64,000 nucleotides of DNA from Acidobacteriota bacterium (GTDB lineage Bacteria; Acidobacteriota; Blastocatellia; Pyrinomonadales; Pyrinomonadaceae): NCBI GenBank assembly GCA_003223025.1, contig QHXR01000018.1, forward strand, positions 19,389 to 83,388, written 5' to 3'. Made by a program: the position numbers and the translations under genes. This document shows, one piece after another, positions 42,405 to 52,033 of the stretch. The notes below the pieces were generated by a model. It had not been told where the DNA came from. It worked only from the letters and a program-made list of their open reading frames with translations, and did not search any database. How positions within the stretch are numbered: position 1 is the stretch's first letter; each line of letters opens with the position of its first letter.

Positions 42405-43451
42405 TCAGTCGGTCCAGTCGGCGATGAACACATTCGTGTCGCCCTGCGCTTTTCCATTACGGTTTGAGGCGAAGACTAGTTTCTTTCCATCGGGCGAGAA
42501 CATCGGGAAACCGTCGAACGATTCGTTGAATGTGACACGCTCGATTCCTGAGCCGTCGACGTTTATCAGAGCCAGATCGAAGTTTCGTTTGCGTGCATCG
42601 GTTGCGAAATAATTCGTGCAGAAGATGATCTTCTTGCCGTCGGGTGTGAAGAACGGGGCGAATGAGGCGGCATTCAGTTTTGTCACTTGTCGCTTATTCG
42701 ATCCGTCGGCATTCATGACCCAGACTTCGAAAACAGTCGGCTCGATCAGATCGTGCGCGAGACGGTCTTTGTATCGTGCGATCTCGGCTTCGGTTTTTGG
42801 ATGGAACGAACGATAGACGATCTGCTTGTTGTCAGGTGAAAAGAATGCACCGCCGTCGTATCCGAGCTCGTTCGTCAGACGCTTTACGTTTTTTCCGTTC
42901 GTGTCCATGACGTAAAGATCGAGATCGCCGTCACGCATCGATGTGAAGATGATCTTTTTCCCGTCAGGCGAGACTGTTGCTTCGGCGTCGTAACCCGGAG
43001 TCGTCGTCAGCGGTTTGATGTTCGAGCCATCGGCATTCGCGACGAAGATGTCGTACGTCGGATAGATCGCCCAAACATAACCTTTCGAAAAATCCGGATT
43101 CGGCGGACACTCTTTCGCTCCGAGATGTGTCGATGCGTAAATGATCTTTTTCCGATCCTTGAGAAAGTACGAGCACGTCGTTCGGCCTTCACCATTTGAG
43201 ACCATCTTCAGATTTGCCCCGTCCGAGTTCATCGTGTAGATCTGGTCACACGCTCGTCCGTCGCGCTTCGACTGAAACGACAACTGTTTCCCGTCAGACG
43301 AAAAGTAAGCCTCGGCATTCTCGCCTCCGAACGTCAGTTGTTTGATATTCGCGAGATGTTTTTCTCCCGAGACCGCGAGCGTATTTTGCTGGGCGCAGAT
43401 ATTCGAAAATGCGGTTATAATGATCGCAATTAATAGATAAACCTTCTTCAT
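42405..43451 (-). CDS. Secreted TolB-like beta-propeller protein
   Basis: A 348-residue exported protein with signal peptide MKKVYLLIAIIITAFSNICA. Six or so PD40/WD40-like blades each have the pattern S-P/S-D-G-K-K-I-x-F, for example AEATVSPDGKKIIFTSMRDG, APFFTPDGKKIIFCTN and PMFSPDGKKLVFASNRNG, alternating with DIFVANADGSNIKPLT-type strands. Such propellers are protein-binding scaffolds or DPP-IV-like accessory domains. The downstream M28 peptidase gene may be functionally tied, by position. The stop abuts a tandem repeat array. Confidence 0.9.
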   Translation of the reverse strand: MKKVYLLIAIIITAFSNICAQQNTLAVSGEKHLANIKQLTFGGENAEAYFSSDGKQLSFQSKRDGRACDQIYTMNSDGANLKMVSNGEGRTTCSYFLKDRKKIIYASTHLGAKECPPNPDFSKGYVWAIYPTYDIFVANADGSNIKPLTTTPGYDAEATVSPDGKKIIFTSMRDGDLDLYVMDTNGKNVKRLTNELGYDGGAFFSPDNKQIVYRSFHPKTEAEIARYKDRLAHDLIEPTVFEVWVMNADGSNKRQVTKLNAASFAPFFTPDGKKIIFCTNYFATDARKRNFDLALINVDGSGIERVTFNESFDGFPMFSPDGKKLVFASNRNGKAQGDTNVFIADWTD

Positions 43452-43566
43452 AAGTACTTATAGTAAGCTCAGGTGCCGGGTCACGCTTGCATCCGAAAGA
43501 ATAAGTTTAACGAATTAGATCGGCAAGGCAAGCTGATCGCGGATCGGCATCTCTGTCGGTACTAAA

Positions 43567-44355
43567 ATGGGATTCGAAACTACAAAAGACGTTTACGACT
43601 GGTACGAAAGGCAGCAACCGGTCTTTACCAAAGAAGGGATCGAGTCGATCCCTTGGGCAGATGTGCGCAATTATCCGCTCGACGAGCGTTTCATTCCGGT
43701 GCTGCTGTATATGCGCGATGTCGAAACGCTGACCGACATGTATCATCGCGAGCTGCTGCGAACGCCGACGTGCAAAGATCCGTATATTGGACGATTCATG
43801 GAGCGATGGGGAGCCGAAGAGGTCGTTCATGGAGAAGTCCTGAACCGCTTTCTGAACGAGGCCGGGATCGAAACCGGCGACAAATGGCAAGGACAGGTGC
43901 GGACGGCGGTTTCGAATTTTTATAACTTCAACACGTATCTCCTGACGTCCTTGACGAATTTACTCGGCCGAAAATTTACGGCAACGCACATGGCGTTCGG
44001 GGCGATACATGAGATGTCGACGGCTCAGGCATATCGACGGATGGACGAGCTCGCCGGTCATCCGATCTTGTCGATGATTCTGAACGGCATCATTCGCGAA
44101 GAATCTTTCCACACACATTTCTATTGGAGTGTCGCAAAGCTCGAATTGCGAAACAGCGATGCGGCGCAGCACATCGCGCGGTTTGTTCTCCGGAATTTTT
44201 ACCGGCCGGTCGGTCAAGGCTCGCTTCACAAGAGCCGAACCGAATACGCGATCAGGACATTGTTCGGAAGCGAGGACGGATTGGAACGCCTGCACAAGAC
44301 AGTTACGAAACGCGCTCAATCGCTTCCCGGACTCGAGGCTCTCTACAGCTTCTAA
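43567..44355 (+). CDS. Ferritin-like acyl-ACP desaturase family protein
   Basis: A 262-residue di-iron protein. Ligand motifs: E53 (DVETLT), E85-x-x-H88 (EEVVHGE), E149 (IHEMST) and E179-x-x-H182 (EESFHTHF). This matches the fatty acid desaturase type 2 family, which introduces a double bond into acyl-ACP using O2 and reduced ferredoxin. Bacterial members outside actinobacteria and some proteobacteria are less studied, so the substrate may be another acyl chain. Monocistronic: a palindrome cluster follows at 44387. Confidence 0.85.
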   Translation: MGFETTKDVYDWYERQQPVFTKEGIESIPWADVRNYPLDERFIPVLLYMRDVETLTDMYHRELLRTPTCKDPYIGRFMERWGAEEVVHGEVLNRFLNEAGIETGDKWQGQVRTAVSNFYNFNTYLLTSLTNLLGRKFTATHMAFGAIHEMSTAQAYRRMDELAGHPILSMILNGIIREESFHTHFYWSVAKLELRNSDAAQHIARFVLRNFYRPVGQGSLHKSRTEYAIRTLFGSEDGLERLHKTVTKRAQSLPGLEALYSF

Positions 44356-44386
44356 GTCTTTTCGTTTGTCTGCCGACGCTTCTAAC

Positions 44387-44525
44387 CTCCGTAGGAGCGG
44401 AATATTGGTAGCCCGTCCACCAAAACAGAATCGAGCTCCGTAGGAGCGACACGAATGTCGCTCCTACGGAGCTCGAATACATTCATCGAATGTTTCCTAC
44501 CAATATCCCGCTCCTCCGGAGCTCG
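44387..44525. repeat. Nested palindrome, CTCCGTAGGAGCG family
   Basis: The inner part 44433-44474 is perfect: GAGCTCCGTAGGAGCGACA, loop CGAA, and the exact complement. Outer arms CTCCGTAGGAGCGGAATATT with GGTAG at 44387 face CTACCAATATCCCGCTCC at about 44497. It lies between the desaturase and the convergent MBL gene and may terminate both. Confidence 0.85.
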
Positions 44526-44538
44526 GGACGTGATTCCG

Positions 44539-45498
44539 CTACAAACTTCGATAAAATTCCACACCATTTCGAAACTCGACCGCGATCTTGTTCTCTGATT
44601 CCGCATAGTCGAGATGCGCGACTGATTCCGAGATCGTCAGGAATCGGTGCACGTCGTGATCGAAAGAATCGGGAAAAAGTTTCTGTGCAACGTCGAACGC
44701 AGTCACGCCCGACGCAGGGACCAACTTCACAACGCGCTTCTGACGTTCGTCGATCGATCGGACGTAACGATTGAATATCTCGTCGAAATCTTTCACCGGC
44801 TCACCGTGCCCGCCGTACGAAAGCGTCGGTTTCAATTCGCGAAGCCGGGCAAGGCTCACGAGATATTCCGCGAGCGATCGGAAGCGCTTTTCGGGATCGA
44901 TCGGGTCCGGAGACAACACGGGATTTGGTGTGATGCGTTTCAAGACGCAGTCGCCGCAGATCAAAGTTCGGTTCGCCTCGCGCACAAAAGAGCACGATCC
45001 CGGCGTGTGACCCGGAGTGTGAAGTACGCGCAGACTTCCGTTTTCAAACTCGAGCTCCGATCCGTCGTCGAGAGATTTGAAGTCGCCGTCATAAAGAGCA
45101 TCGGTCAAAAGACTGATGTCTTCATAGAGAACGCGCATCTCTTCCAATACATTTGCCGGCACGCCGGATCGCAGCAGCAGTCTTTGATTTTCTTCGCGCG
45201 CTAACCGTCCGAAAAGATGACCAGTTTCCCAGTCGTGCACAAAGATCTCGGCATCCTTTGCTTCGTCGCGTACCTGTCGCGCGAGTCCGCAGTGATCTTC
45301 ATGTGCATGGGTCAGAACGATGCGACGAACATCGGAGATCTTCACGCCGTTGTCGGCAAGCTTCCGACGCAATGTATCCGCGGCATCCTTCGTCTTTGGC
45401 CCTACATCGATGAGCGTGATCGGATCCTGCTTTATGAGACAGACGTTGACGTCGCCGACATAGAACGGTGTTGGGATCGAGAGCGGGATTATCTTCAT
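44539..45498 (-). CDS. MBL fold metallo-hydrolase
   Basis: A 319-residue metallo-beta-lactamase fold hydrolase. The metal motif is HAHEDH (64-69), with the third ligand in LHTPGHTPGS and CGDCVLK supplying the bridging Asp. After the fold a C-terminal extension of about 90 residues (KDFDEIFNRYVRSIDERQKR onward, resembling a winged-helix) is common in LACTB2-like members. Hydrolysis of a thioester, lactone or RNA phosphodiester is possible. It is divergent from the FAD oxidoreductase; their shared upstream region is a tandem repeat array. Confidence 0.88.
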   Translation of the reverse strand: MKIIPLSIPTPFYVGDVNVCLIKQDPITLIDVGPKTKDAADTLRRKLADNGVKISDVRRIVLTHAHEDHCGLARQVRDEAKDAEIFVHDWETGHLFGRLAREENQRLLLRSGVPANVLEEMRVLYEDISLLTDALYDGDFKSLDDGSELEFENGSLRVLHTPGHTPGSCSFVREANRTLICGDCVLKRITPNPVLSPDPIDPEKRFRSLAEYLVSLARLRELKPTLSYGGHGEPVKDFDEIFNRYVRSIDERQKRVVKLVPASGVTAFDVAQKLFPDSFDHDVHRFLTISESVAHLDYAESENKIAVEFRNGVEFYRSL

Positions 45499-45500
45499 CG

Positions 45501-45657
45501 GGATTTTCGATTTGCGATTTTCGATTTGCGATCTTGTGTCACAACAGTTTACTCCGATGAATTATAATCTTTTGGAACACCAAGATCGGAAATCGCAAAT
45601 CGAAAATCGCAAATCACCATGGCGCGATCGCAAATCGCAAATCGAAAATCGAAAATC
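45501..45657. repeat. Tandem repeat arrays (TTTTCGATTTGCGA / TCGCAAATCGAAAA) as inverted arms
   Basis: GGATTTTCGATTTGCGATTT (45501 on) is mirrored by ATCGCAAATCGAAAATCGCA (45591 on), which continues through CACCATGGCGCGATCGC into AATCGCAAATCGAAAATCG repeats. The right arm runs into the FAD reductase gene, whose ATG (45619) and first dozen codons lie within it. Confidence 0.85.
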
Positions 45658-46794
45658 GTTATCTCGGGCGGCGGACCGGCAGGCTCGAGTCTAGCGATTC
45701 GGCTGGCGAAACTCGGGTTCGAAACAACATTGATCGAACGCGAGCAATTTCCGCGTGCAAAACTTTGCGGCGAGTTCATCTCACCGGAATGCCTTGAGCA
45801 TTTTGACGAATTGGGTGTGCTCGAGGAAATGTTATCTGCCGGCGGCGATCAAATAACCGAGACACGTTTTTTCGAATTGGGCGGCCGAAGCGTCGGTGTC
45901 GCGAGCAGTTGGTTCGGACGCGGCGAATTCGCACTCAGCCTGAGTCGAGCGACGATGGATCATCTATTGCTCGAACGAGCGAAACAGGTCGGCGTTTCGG
46001 TTTATGAGGAAACAAGCGTCACCGGTGTGGAAAGCGATGGAGATCAAATTATCAGTCTGCACGCGCGGACATCGGACGGATCGGTGCGCGATATCGCTGG
46101 CGAGATCTTCATCGATGCGACCGGACGCGCCAGGGTTCTTGCGAAACTTGCGGATCGAAAACTCGACACTGCCGCGGCACACGTCAAACCGGATCTCATC
46201 GGATTCAAGGCGCACCTAGAGACGGCCGATGTTCCGAAAGGCGTTTGCGAGATCTATTCGTTTCAAAATGGTTACGGCGGGTTGTCGCGTGTCGAGGACG
46301 ACCGGTTCAATTTCTGTTTTCTGATGAAGGCATCGGCGGTCCGATCATTCGGCGGCGACGCGGATGAGATAGTTCGAGATATCGTCGGCAAGAACAAACG
46401 GGCGGCCGTGACTTTGGGTGATGTTGCTCCGCATCACGACTGGCTGGCGGTCTCGATCGACGGTTTCGGAGCTCGGCGGTCGTCGCCTGCGAGGAATCTT
46501 TTCGCGGTTGGCGACTCCGCGTCCTTCATCGATCCGTTCACCGGCAGCGGAATGTTCATGGCGTTCCAGAGCTCCGCACTGCTGGCGAATGCGATCGCCG
46601 CCTATTCCGACTCTCCGGACCGAATCGCGTCCGAGTATCTCGACCGGTATGGCAAGACATTCTCAAACCGTCATCGAGTTTGTTGGGTACTCCGCCAAAC
46701 TGCGTTCGTGCCGGTCGTCGCAACAACGATTGTCTCCGCCTTGTCCCTCAGCACATCGGTCCGACAACGGCTGGCTCGCGCTACACGCGGCTGA
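45619..46794 (+). CDS. FAD-dependent oxidoreductase, geranylgeranyl reductase family
   Basis: A 391-residue flavoprotein. The Rossmann FAD motif is VISGGGPAGSSLAIRLAKLG (14-33), with LIERE ending strand 2. LCGEFISPECLEHFDELG and AVGDSASFIDPFTGSGMFMA (second FAD motif) are typical of geranylgeranyl-reductase-like and alkylhalidase-like enzymes that reduce isoprenoid or hydroxylate polyketide-type substrates. Residues 3-13 (RSQIANRKSKI) are encoded by a tandem DNA repeat. No other start codon exists between the repeat and the FAD motif, so the repeat seems to supply the start. Substrate unknown. Confidence 0.88.
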   Translation: MARSQIANRKSKIVISGGGPAGSSLAIRLAKLGFETTLIEREQFPRAKLCGEFISPECLEHFDELGVLEEMLSAGGDQITETRFFELGGRSVGVASSWFGRGEFALSLSRATMDHLLLERAKQVGVSVYEETSVTGVESDGDQIISLHARTSDGSVRDIAGEIFIDATGRARVLAKLADRKLDTAAAHVKPDLIGFKAHLETADVPKGVCEIYSFQNGYGGLSRVEDDRFNFCFLMKASAVRSFGGDADEIVRDIVGKNKRAAVTLGDVAPHHDWLAVSIDGFGARRSSPARNLFAVGDSASFIDPFTGSGMFMAFQSSALLANAIAAYSDSPDRIASEYLDRYGKTFSNRHRVCWVLRQTAFVPVVATTIVSALSLSTSVRQRLARATRG

Positions 46795-47014
46795 TCGCCG
46801 ATACCTTTACAGAAAATTACAAAAGTCTTACATTCACCTTGCCTAAATAACCGATTTAAGCTACAAACATCAAAGCAAATCTGATCTGTGCATCCGTAGT
46901 TAAACGATAACTTAGCGTGATTAATACTCGTCCAACTGAGTATCGATTGCGCACCTCACCCTATTCGATCGTGATTGCCGGATCTAACCGATTCTCAAGT
47001 AAGGAGAAAATTTA

Positions 47015-50000
47015 ATGAACCGAGTTGTCAGCCGAGTTTCAGGAATTGTCGGAAAATTTTTCGTGCTCGTTCTGCTGGTCGCAGCCGCCGTTTCGAGTGC
47101 TTCCGCCCAGGCCCAGGCAAGTGCCGCCGACCTCTCCGGCACCGTGGTCGATCCGAACGGCGGACTCGTTGCCGGTGCGACGATCACCGCACGCAACGTA
47201 GGAACGGGCATTGAGCGTGTCGTAACAAGCGATTCGGAGGGAACGTACCGGCTCATCGGTCTCGCGCCCGGGGAATACGAAGTCACTGCCGAAGCCCCGA
47301 CGTTCAAGAAAGTTTCTATTTCCGGCGTACGCCTGACGGTCGGTCAGTCGGCGGAGCTCCGGATCTCGATGGAGATCGGCGCGGCGGACATTCTTGTGAA
47401 CGTGCCGGCCGATTCGCTCGAGTTGATCGAAACTACAAAGACAAACATTTCGACAACCATCGATCAGAAAAGTATTGAAAATCTTCCGATCAACGAACGC
47501 AGCGCGACGGGATTTGCACTGACGATCTCAACTGTCGGACGCGACAACGGTCGTCCTGTCGGCCCGGCTCCGACATCAGGCCTCAACATCGGCGGCCAGC
47601 GCGGCCGTTCGACTCTTGTTCAAGTGGACGGAGCGGACTTCACCGATAACTCGATCAACGCCGCTCGCAGCACCGTTTCGCAGGAAGCAGTGCAGGAATA
47701 TCAGGTCACCACGAATTCGTATCTTCCCGAGTTCGGACGTGCGACGGGCGGTATCGTCAACGTCGTCACAAAGAGCGGCACCAACGATTTCCACGGAAAC
47801 GTTTTTGGATTTATTCGCGACAAGAGCGTACAGGCGCGGAACCCGTTCGCTCCGGTCATCGACGGCGATCCGGATAAGCGTCCACCTTATACCCGCGTCC
47901 AGTACGGTGCGACATTGGGCGGACCGGTGATCAAGGAACGATCGTTCTTCTTCGCATCATTCGAACAGCGTCGTCGACAGGAGTCGGGATTTTTCACGAG
48001 CGATGTCGTTCAAGGAGCGACCGCGACGGCGACGATGAATGCTTTCAGTGCTCCGATACCGACAGGCGGAACGTTTGTTCTCAGTCCGTCGGTTCGCACC
48101 TTCACCGGACTCACTGCCGCACAGGCTTCGTACGTTAACGCGGCGCTCGCCCAGGGAATGATCTTTACTCAAAGCCCGGCTACGTTCGCACAAGGAACGC
48201 AGCTTCTGTGCGCAGCCCGCACTTACGCGTTCTTTGCCTCGACCGGAACCTCGACGGCTCTGAACGGATTCAACCCGCTGTTCAGCCCGAACGATGGAAG
48301 CAGTTGTCCGGCGATCTCTCCGATCCTTCCGAGCGCAAATCCGATCGGGCCGCGATTCCTTCTTTCCGGCGTGCCGCTTCCGTTGACCCGAAATGAAAAC
48401 GGAGAGCTCGTTGCGTTCCGTCCGTTGAATCAGCTCAGTCGTATATTCCCGATATCGGAAGCGACGACGTACAGCTCGGTCCGTCTCGATCACATGATCG
48501 TGCCGGGTCATCAACTGTCGATCCGGTTCGGTTACAACCCGAGCAAGATCAACGGAATTCAGGACGAGTCGCAGAATCAGACGCTCGGACAGAACGACTA
48601 TTCGCGAACCGGTATCCAGGATGTAAAAGACACGTCGGCCGGGCTCTCGCTCGCAAGCGTGCTGCCGCATGATCTGGTAAACGAAGCATTCGTCAACTAC
48701 GGCCGCCGTCTCGCGAAGTTCGAGTCACAGGTTCCGAGCGTTGCTCATCAGATCGCAGGTACGGGATTCCTCGGATCGAATCCATTCTCACCGGTAGATC
48801 GCAGCGAAAACAGATTTCAGTTGCGTGACAATCTTACATGGGCGAAGGGCGATCATATTCTCAAGTTTGGCGGTGACGTTAACTGGATCGACATTAAGGC
48901 GAGCTTCCAACTCAACTTCCCGGGACTGTTCAATTTTGGCCAGCAGGCCGGAAGCTCTCTGATCCCGGGGTGCGATTCGCAGACGCTGCCCGTGGCATTG
49001 AGATGTCCGGTTCTTACCGCGAATCAAACTTACGGACTCGGTTTCCCGGGTGTGTTCTTGCAGGGCTTCGGCAATCCAAATAGCTCGATCAAAAACAAGC
49101 CCGTCGCATTCTTTGCACAGGACACATGGAAGGTTCTGAAGAACGTCACCCTCAATTTCGGAATTCGTTACGATATCGAATTCACCGAAGAGTTTGCACC
49201 GACGCCGTTCAAGGATCCGCTGACGGGCATTACGTTGACGGCACAGGATGTTCAGATCGCACAGGACGCTCTCGGCGTTACTCAGGGATTCCCGCGTGAC
49301 TCCAACAATTGGGCTCCCCGACTCGGTGCGGCGTGGGATGTTTTCAGCAATGGCAAGACGGTTCTTCGAGCGGCCGGCGGAATGTTCTATGACCATCCGC
49401 TGCTCGCCGTCGCGTTCAACTCCGATATCGGAGACGGATCGCAGCAACAGCAGGCGACACTGCTTCCGATCGGCGGGCCTTCCCCGACCGGTCTCTTCAA
49501 CGCTTTTCAAGTTTTTCATGGAACCGTCTGCGGAGTGCAGGGATCGAATCCGGCAGTCTGTGGAACTGCGGTGACGCCCGGCGTCGCGTCGTCTTCTCAA
49601 TACCTGTTCGGATATCAACGATTTAATCCCAGCGCGTTTACGGGCTTCGGGCCGATCCTGCCGTTCACGCTGCATGTTGCGAAGGACTTTCAGTTCCCGG
49701 TGGCGTTCCAGGGAAATCTCGGCATCGAGCAAATGATCGGCAAAGACATGTCGGTCTCAGCGAATTACATCACGGTCAATGCACGGCATCTCGCCCATCC
49801 GCAGGATGTGAACACCGTCGATACGAATGCTCTTCGCGAAAATTATCGTAGATTTGCGATCGGCAATCCGGCCGCGCAATTTGCGGGGTGCACGGTCGCC
49901 ACGCCCAACGCTCCGTCCTGTCTCCCGACCAGTCTGTCGCAGGCAGCGTTCTTCTCGCTGCCGACCACGACGAACGCGAACTTCACGGTCGTGATCCCGG

Positions 50001-50929
50001 GAATGATCGTTGTTAACAACCAGACCGGGCTTCGAGTAGTCAGCCCGATCGCCGCTGACTATTTCCGCCGACTCGGACCAAATTACTTTTTTGTTGCGTC
50101 TGCGACCGGTGGCCTTGTGAATAAGGCGGTGTTTGATTCCCAACTCGCCGGCACACTTCGCGCACCGGGCCCGATCAACCCGTACGCTGATGTGAACGCG
50201 CAATTGTCGGATGGATACTCGTCGTACAACGCATTAAATTTAGAACTGAAGAAACGCTTCGGATCGAATATGCAGTTCTATGCGACGTATACGTGGTCAC
50301 ATTCGATCGACGACTCGTCGGATCTGCAGACGCTTCTGAAACCGCAGGACAACAAGAACTTCCGTGCGGAGCGCTCTGATTCGCTTTTTGATCAGCGTCA
50401 GCGTTTCGTGTTCAGCGGAATCTTCAGTTCACCTGAACGCTGGAGATCTGCCAGCAGCTGGCGGCGAATACTTGCCGATTTCTCGTTCGCACCGATAGTC
50501 GAATACGGAACCGGACGCCCGTTCAATATTCTGGCCGTGGGTGATGCGAACGGCGACTTCCAAAGTACGAACGAGCGCCCCACGGTTCGTGATGACGGCT
50601 CGCTTTGCCAGACCGGCGTGGATGTAAATTGTCTGACGGGTGTATTTCCGGCGAACGGAAATCTGGTTCGTAATGCGGGGCTGACGCACGACTACTTCTC
50701 GTTCGACGCCCGCCTGACCTACCGTGTTCGCTTCGGCGAAAACATGAGCCTGGATCTGATCGCTGAAGGTTTCAACCTTTTCAATCGTTTCAACGAGGCC
50801 GCGGCGAATCCGTTCTATCAGGTGGTCAACGCGTGGGGCGAAAGAGCGTCGAGCGGCAAGTATTACAGCCAGCCGACGGCATCGTTCGATCCGCGGCAAT
50901 TCCAGTTCGGTGCGAAGTTTACTTTTTAA
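47015..50929 (+). CDS. Oar-type TonB-dependent outer membrane receptor
   Basis: A 1304-residue outer membrane protein. Signal peptide to about SSASAQA (33); carboxypeptidase-regulatory-like domain about 38-125 (LSGTVVDPNGGLVAGATITA); plug domain with GLNIGGQRGRSTLVQVDGAD and TGGIVNVVTKSGTNDFHG; then a large beta barrel ending FQFGAKFTF, with the terminal Phe used for BAM recognition. These receptors import or export large substrates and are a trademark of Acidobacteria. A strong ribosome site (AAGGAG) precedes ATG by 8 bases. The 220-base upstream region is A/T-rich without a palindrome and is the likely promoter region. Confidence 0.93.
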   Translation: MNRVVSRVSGIVGKFFVLVLLVAAAVSSASAQAQASAADLSGTVVDPNGGLVAGATITARNVGTGIERVVTSDSEGTYRLIGLAPGEYEVTAEAPTFKKVSISGVRLTVGQSAELRISMEIGAADILVNVPADSLELIETTKTNISTTIDQKSIENLPINERSATGFALTISTVGRDNGRPVGPAPTSGLNIGGQRGRSTLVQVDGADFTDNSINAARSTVSQEAVQEYQVTTNSYLPEFGRATGGIVNVVTKSGTNDFHGNVFGFIRDKSVQARNPFAPVIDGDPDKRPPYTRVQYGATLGGPVIKERSFFFASFEQRRRQESGFFTSDVVQGATATATMNAFSAPIPTGGTFVLSPSVRTFTGLTAAQASYVNAALAQGMIFTQSPATFAQGTQLLCAARTYAFFASTGTSTALNGFNPLFSPNDGSSCPAISPILPSANPIGPRFLLSGVPLPLTRNENGELVAFRPLNQLSRIFPISEATTYSSVRLDHMIVPGHQLSIRFGYNPSKINGIQDESQNQTLGQNDYSRTGIQDVKDTSAGLSLASVLPHDLVNEAFVNYGRRLAKFESQVPSVAHQIAGTGFLGSNPFSPVDRSENRFQLRDNLTWAKGDHILKFGGDVNWIDIKASFQLNFPGLFNFGQQAGSSLIPGCDSQTLPVALRCPVLTANQTYGLGFPGVFLQGFGNPNSSIKNKPVAFFAQDTWKVLKNVTLNFGIRYDIEFTEEFAPTPFKDPLTGITLTAQDVQIAQDALGVTQGFPRDSNNWAPRLGAAWDVFSNGKTVLRAAGGMFYDHPLLAVAFNSDIGDGSQQQQATLLPIGGPSPTGLFNAFQVFHGTVCGVQGSNPAVCGTAVTPGVASSSQYLFGYQRFNPSAFTGFGPILPFTLHVAKDFQFPVAFQGNLGIEQMIGKDMSVSANYITVNARHLAHPQDVNTVDTNALRENYRRFAIGNPAAQFAGCTVATPNAPSCLPTSLSQAAFFSLPTTTNANFTVVIPGMIVVNNQTGLRVVSPIAADYFRRLGPNYFFVASATGGLVNKAVFDSQLAGTLRAPGPINPYADVNAQLSDGYSSYNALNLELKKRFGSNMQFYATYTWSHSIDDSSDLQTLLKPQDNKNFRAERSDSLFDQRQRFVFSGIFSSPERWRSASSWRRILADFSFAPIVEYGTGRPFNILAVGDANGDFQSTNERPTVRDDGSLCQTGVDVNCLTGVFPANGNLVRNAGLTHDYFSFDARLTYRVRFGENMSLDLIAEGFNLFNRFNEAAANPFYQVVNAWGERASSGKYYSQPTASFDPRQFQFGAKFTF

Positions 50930-50953
50930 CGAGTAGGACGGACCGTAAAATCT

Positions 50954-51071
50954 GCCCGCGAAATACGCGAAAGGACGCAAAAGAAGAAGTTGATTTTTTC
51001 TTCATTTCGCGTCCTTTCGCGTATTTCGCGGGTAATTCTGTTTCGCGATTTATTCGCGTAATTCGCGGGCC
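50954..51071. repeat. Inverted repeat, CCCGCGAAATACGCGAAAGG family, copy 3
   Basis: GCCCGCGAAATACGCGAAAG (50954) is mirrored by CTTTCGCGTATTTCGCGGG ending at 51032, with a partial extra right arm (CGCGTAATTCGCGGGC) ending at 51070. It lies just after the receptor gene and before queG. Confidence 0.8.
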
Positions 51072-51112
51072 GTCATCTTGTTCGACTCCTTCGGTTACCC
51101 GATAATCAAAAC

Positions 51113-52033
51113 GTGACTTCGTTTTCTCAAAGGATCAAGCAAAAGGCCGGAGAACTCGGTATCGATAAGATCGGCTTTTCCCGGGCGGTGTCTTTGACCG
51201 AAGATCGTCCGCATTTCGCTGACTGGCTGAACCGCGGTTTCCACGGCGAGATGGCGTGGCTCGAACGCGAACCCGAGAAACGAACCGATCCGCAAATGAT
51301 CTTTCCCGGTGCGAAGACCGTAGTCTCGGCGGCGGTGAACTATTACACGCCGGGGCAACACGACGGTGCGGGAAAGATCTCGCGATATGCGTGGGGCGAT
51401 GATTACCACGATGTCGTAAAAGAGAAACTGTGTGCGCTGCTCGACTGGATCGTCGCCGAAGATCCGAATGTCACGGGCAAAATTTGCGTCGACACCGCGC
51501 CTGTCATGGAAAAAGCGCTGGCTCACCGAAGCGGGTTGGGCTGGATCGGGAAACATTCGAATGTCATCACCAAAGAGTACGGATCGTGGATCTTTCTCGG
51601 CGAGATCATTTTGAATATTGAGCTCGATTACGACGCTCCGATGGCAGATCACTGCGGGAGCTGCACGGCCTGTATCGACGCCTGTCCGACCGATGCGATC
51701 GTCGAACCCTATATCGTCGATTCAAACAAATGCATCTCGTACGCGACGATCGAGCTCCGCTCGGACGAATTGCCGCAGAACATTTCCACGAATCTCAACG
51801 GGTGGATCTACGGCTGCGATATTTGTCAGGACGTCTGTCCATGGAATCGATTGGAAGAACCAACGGAAGAAACACGATTCGAGCCGCGGCTCGGCGAAAC
51901 ATCACTCGATCTCGACGTGGTAGAATCGCTCATACCCGAAACTTACACCGAGCGATTTCGAAAGAGTGCAATGAAACGGACGAAACTCGCCGGACTAAAA
52001 CGGAACGCGCGGTCTCTGAAATTACAAAATTAA
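51113..52033 (+). CDS. queG: Epoxyqueuosine reductase
   Basis: A 306-residue cobalamin- and Fe-S-dependent enzyme that makes the last step of queuosine synthesis in tRNA. DTAPVMEKALAHRSGLGWIG (127-146) holds the catalytic Asp, followed by the 4Fe-4S motif CGSCTACIDACP (C181, C184, C187, C191) and the second set CDICQDVCPWN (C235, C238, C242) with C207. It is shorter than the E. coli enzyme (379 residues) because the C-terminal HEAT-like repeats are missing, as in many bacteria. Start GTG 51113. The final codons and the stop are inside an A/T-rich inverted repeat. Confidence 0.93.
   Translation: MTSFSQRIKQKAGELGIDKIGFSRAVSLTEDRPHFADWLNRGFHGEMAWLEREPEKRTDPQMIFPGAKTVVSAAVNYYTPGQHDGAGKISRYAWGDDYHDVVKEKLCALLDWIVAEDPNVTGKICVDTAPVMEKALAHRSGLGWIGKHSNVITKEYGSWIFLGEIILNIELDYDAPMADHCGSCTACIDACPTDAIVEPYIVDSNKCISYATIELRSDELPQNISTNLNGWIYGCDICQDVCPWNRLEEPTEETRFEPRLGETSLDLDVVESLIPETYTERFRKSAMKRTKLAGLKRNARSLKLQN

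Noticed and set aside
46795..47014. tRNA, riboswitch or small RNA in the leader of the first receptor gene
   Set aside because: A/T-rich sequence without a cloverleaf, known riboswitch core or strong hairpin by eye; left unannotated.
48788..49732. 314-residue antisense frame within the first TonB receptor
   Set aside because: Arg/Glu-rich shadow, no motif, entirely within a convincing receptor gene.
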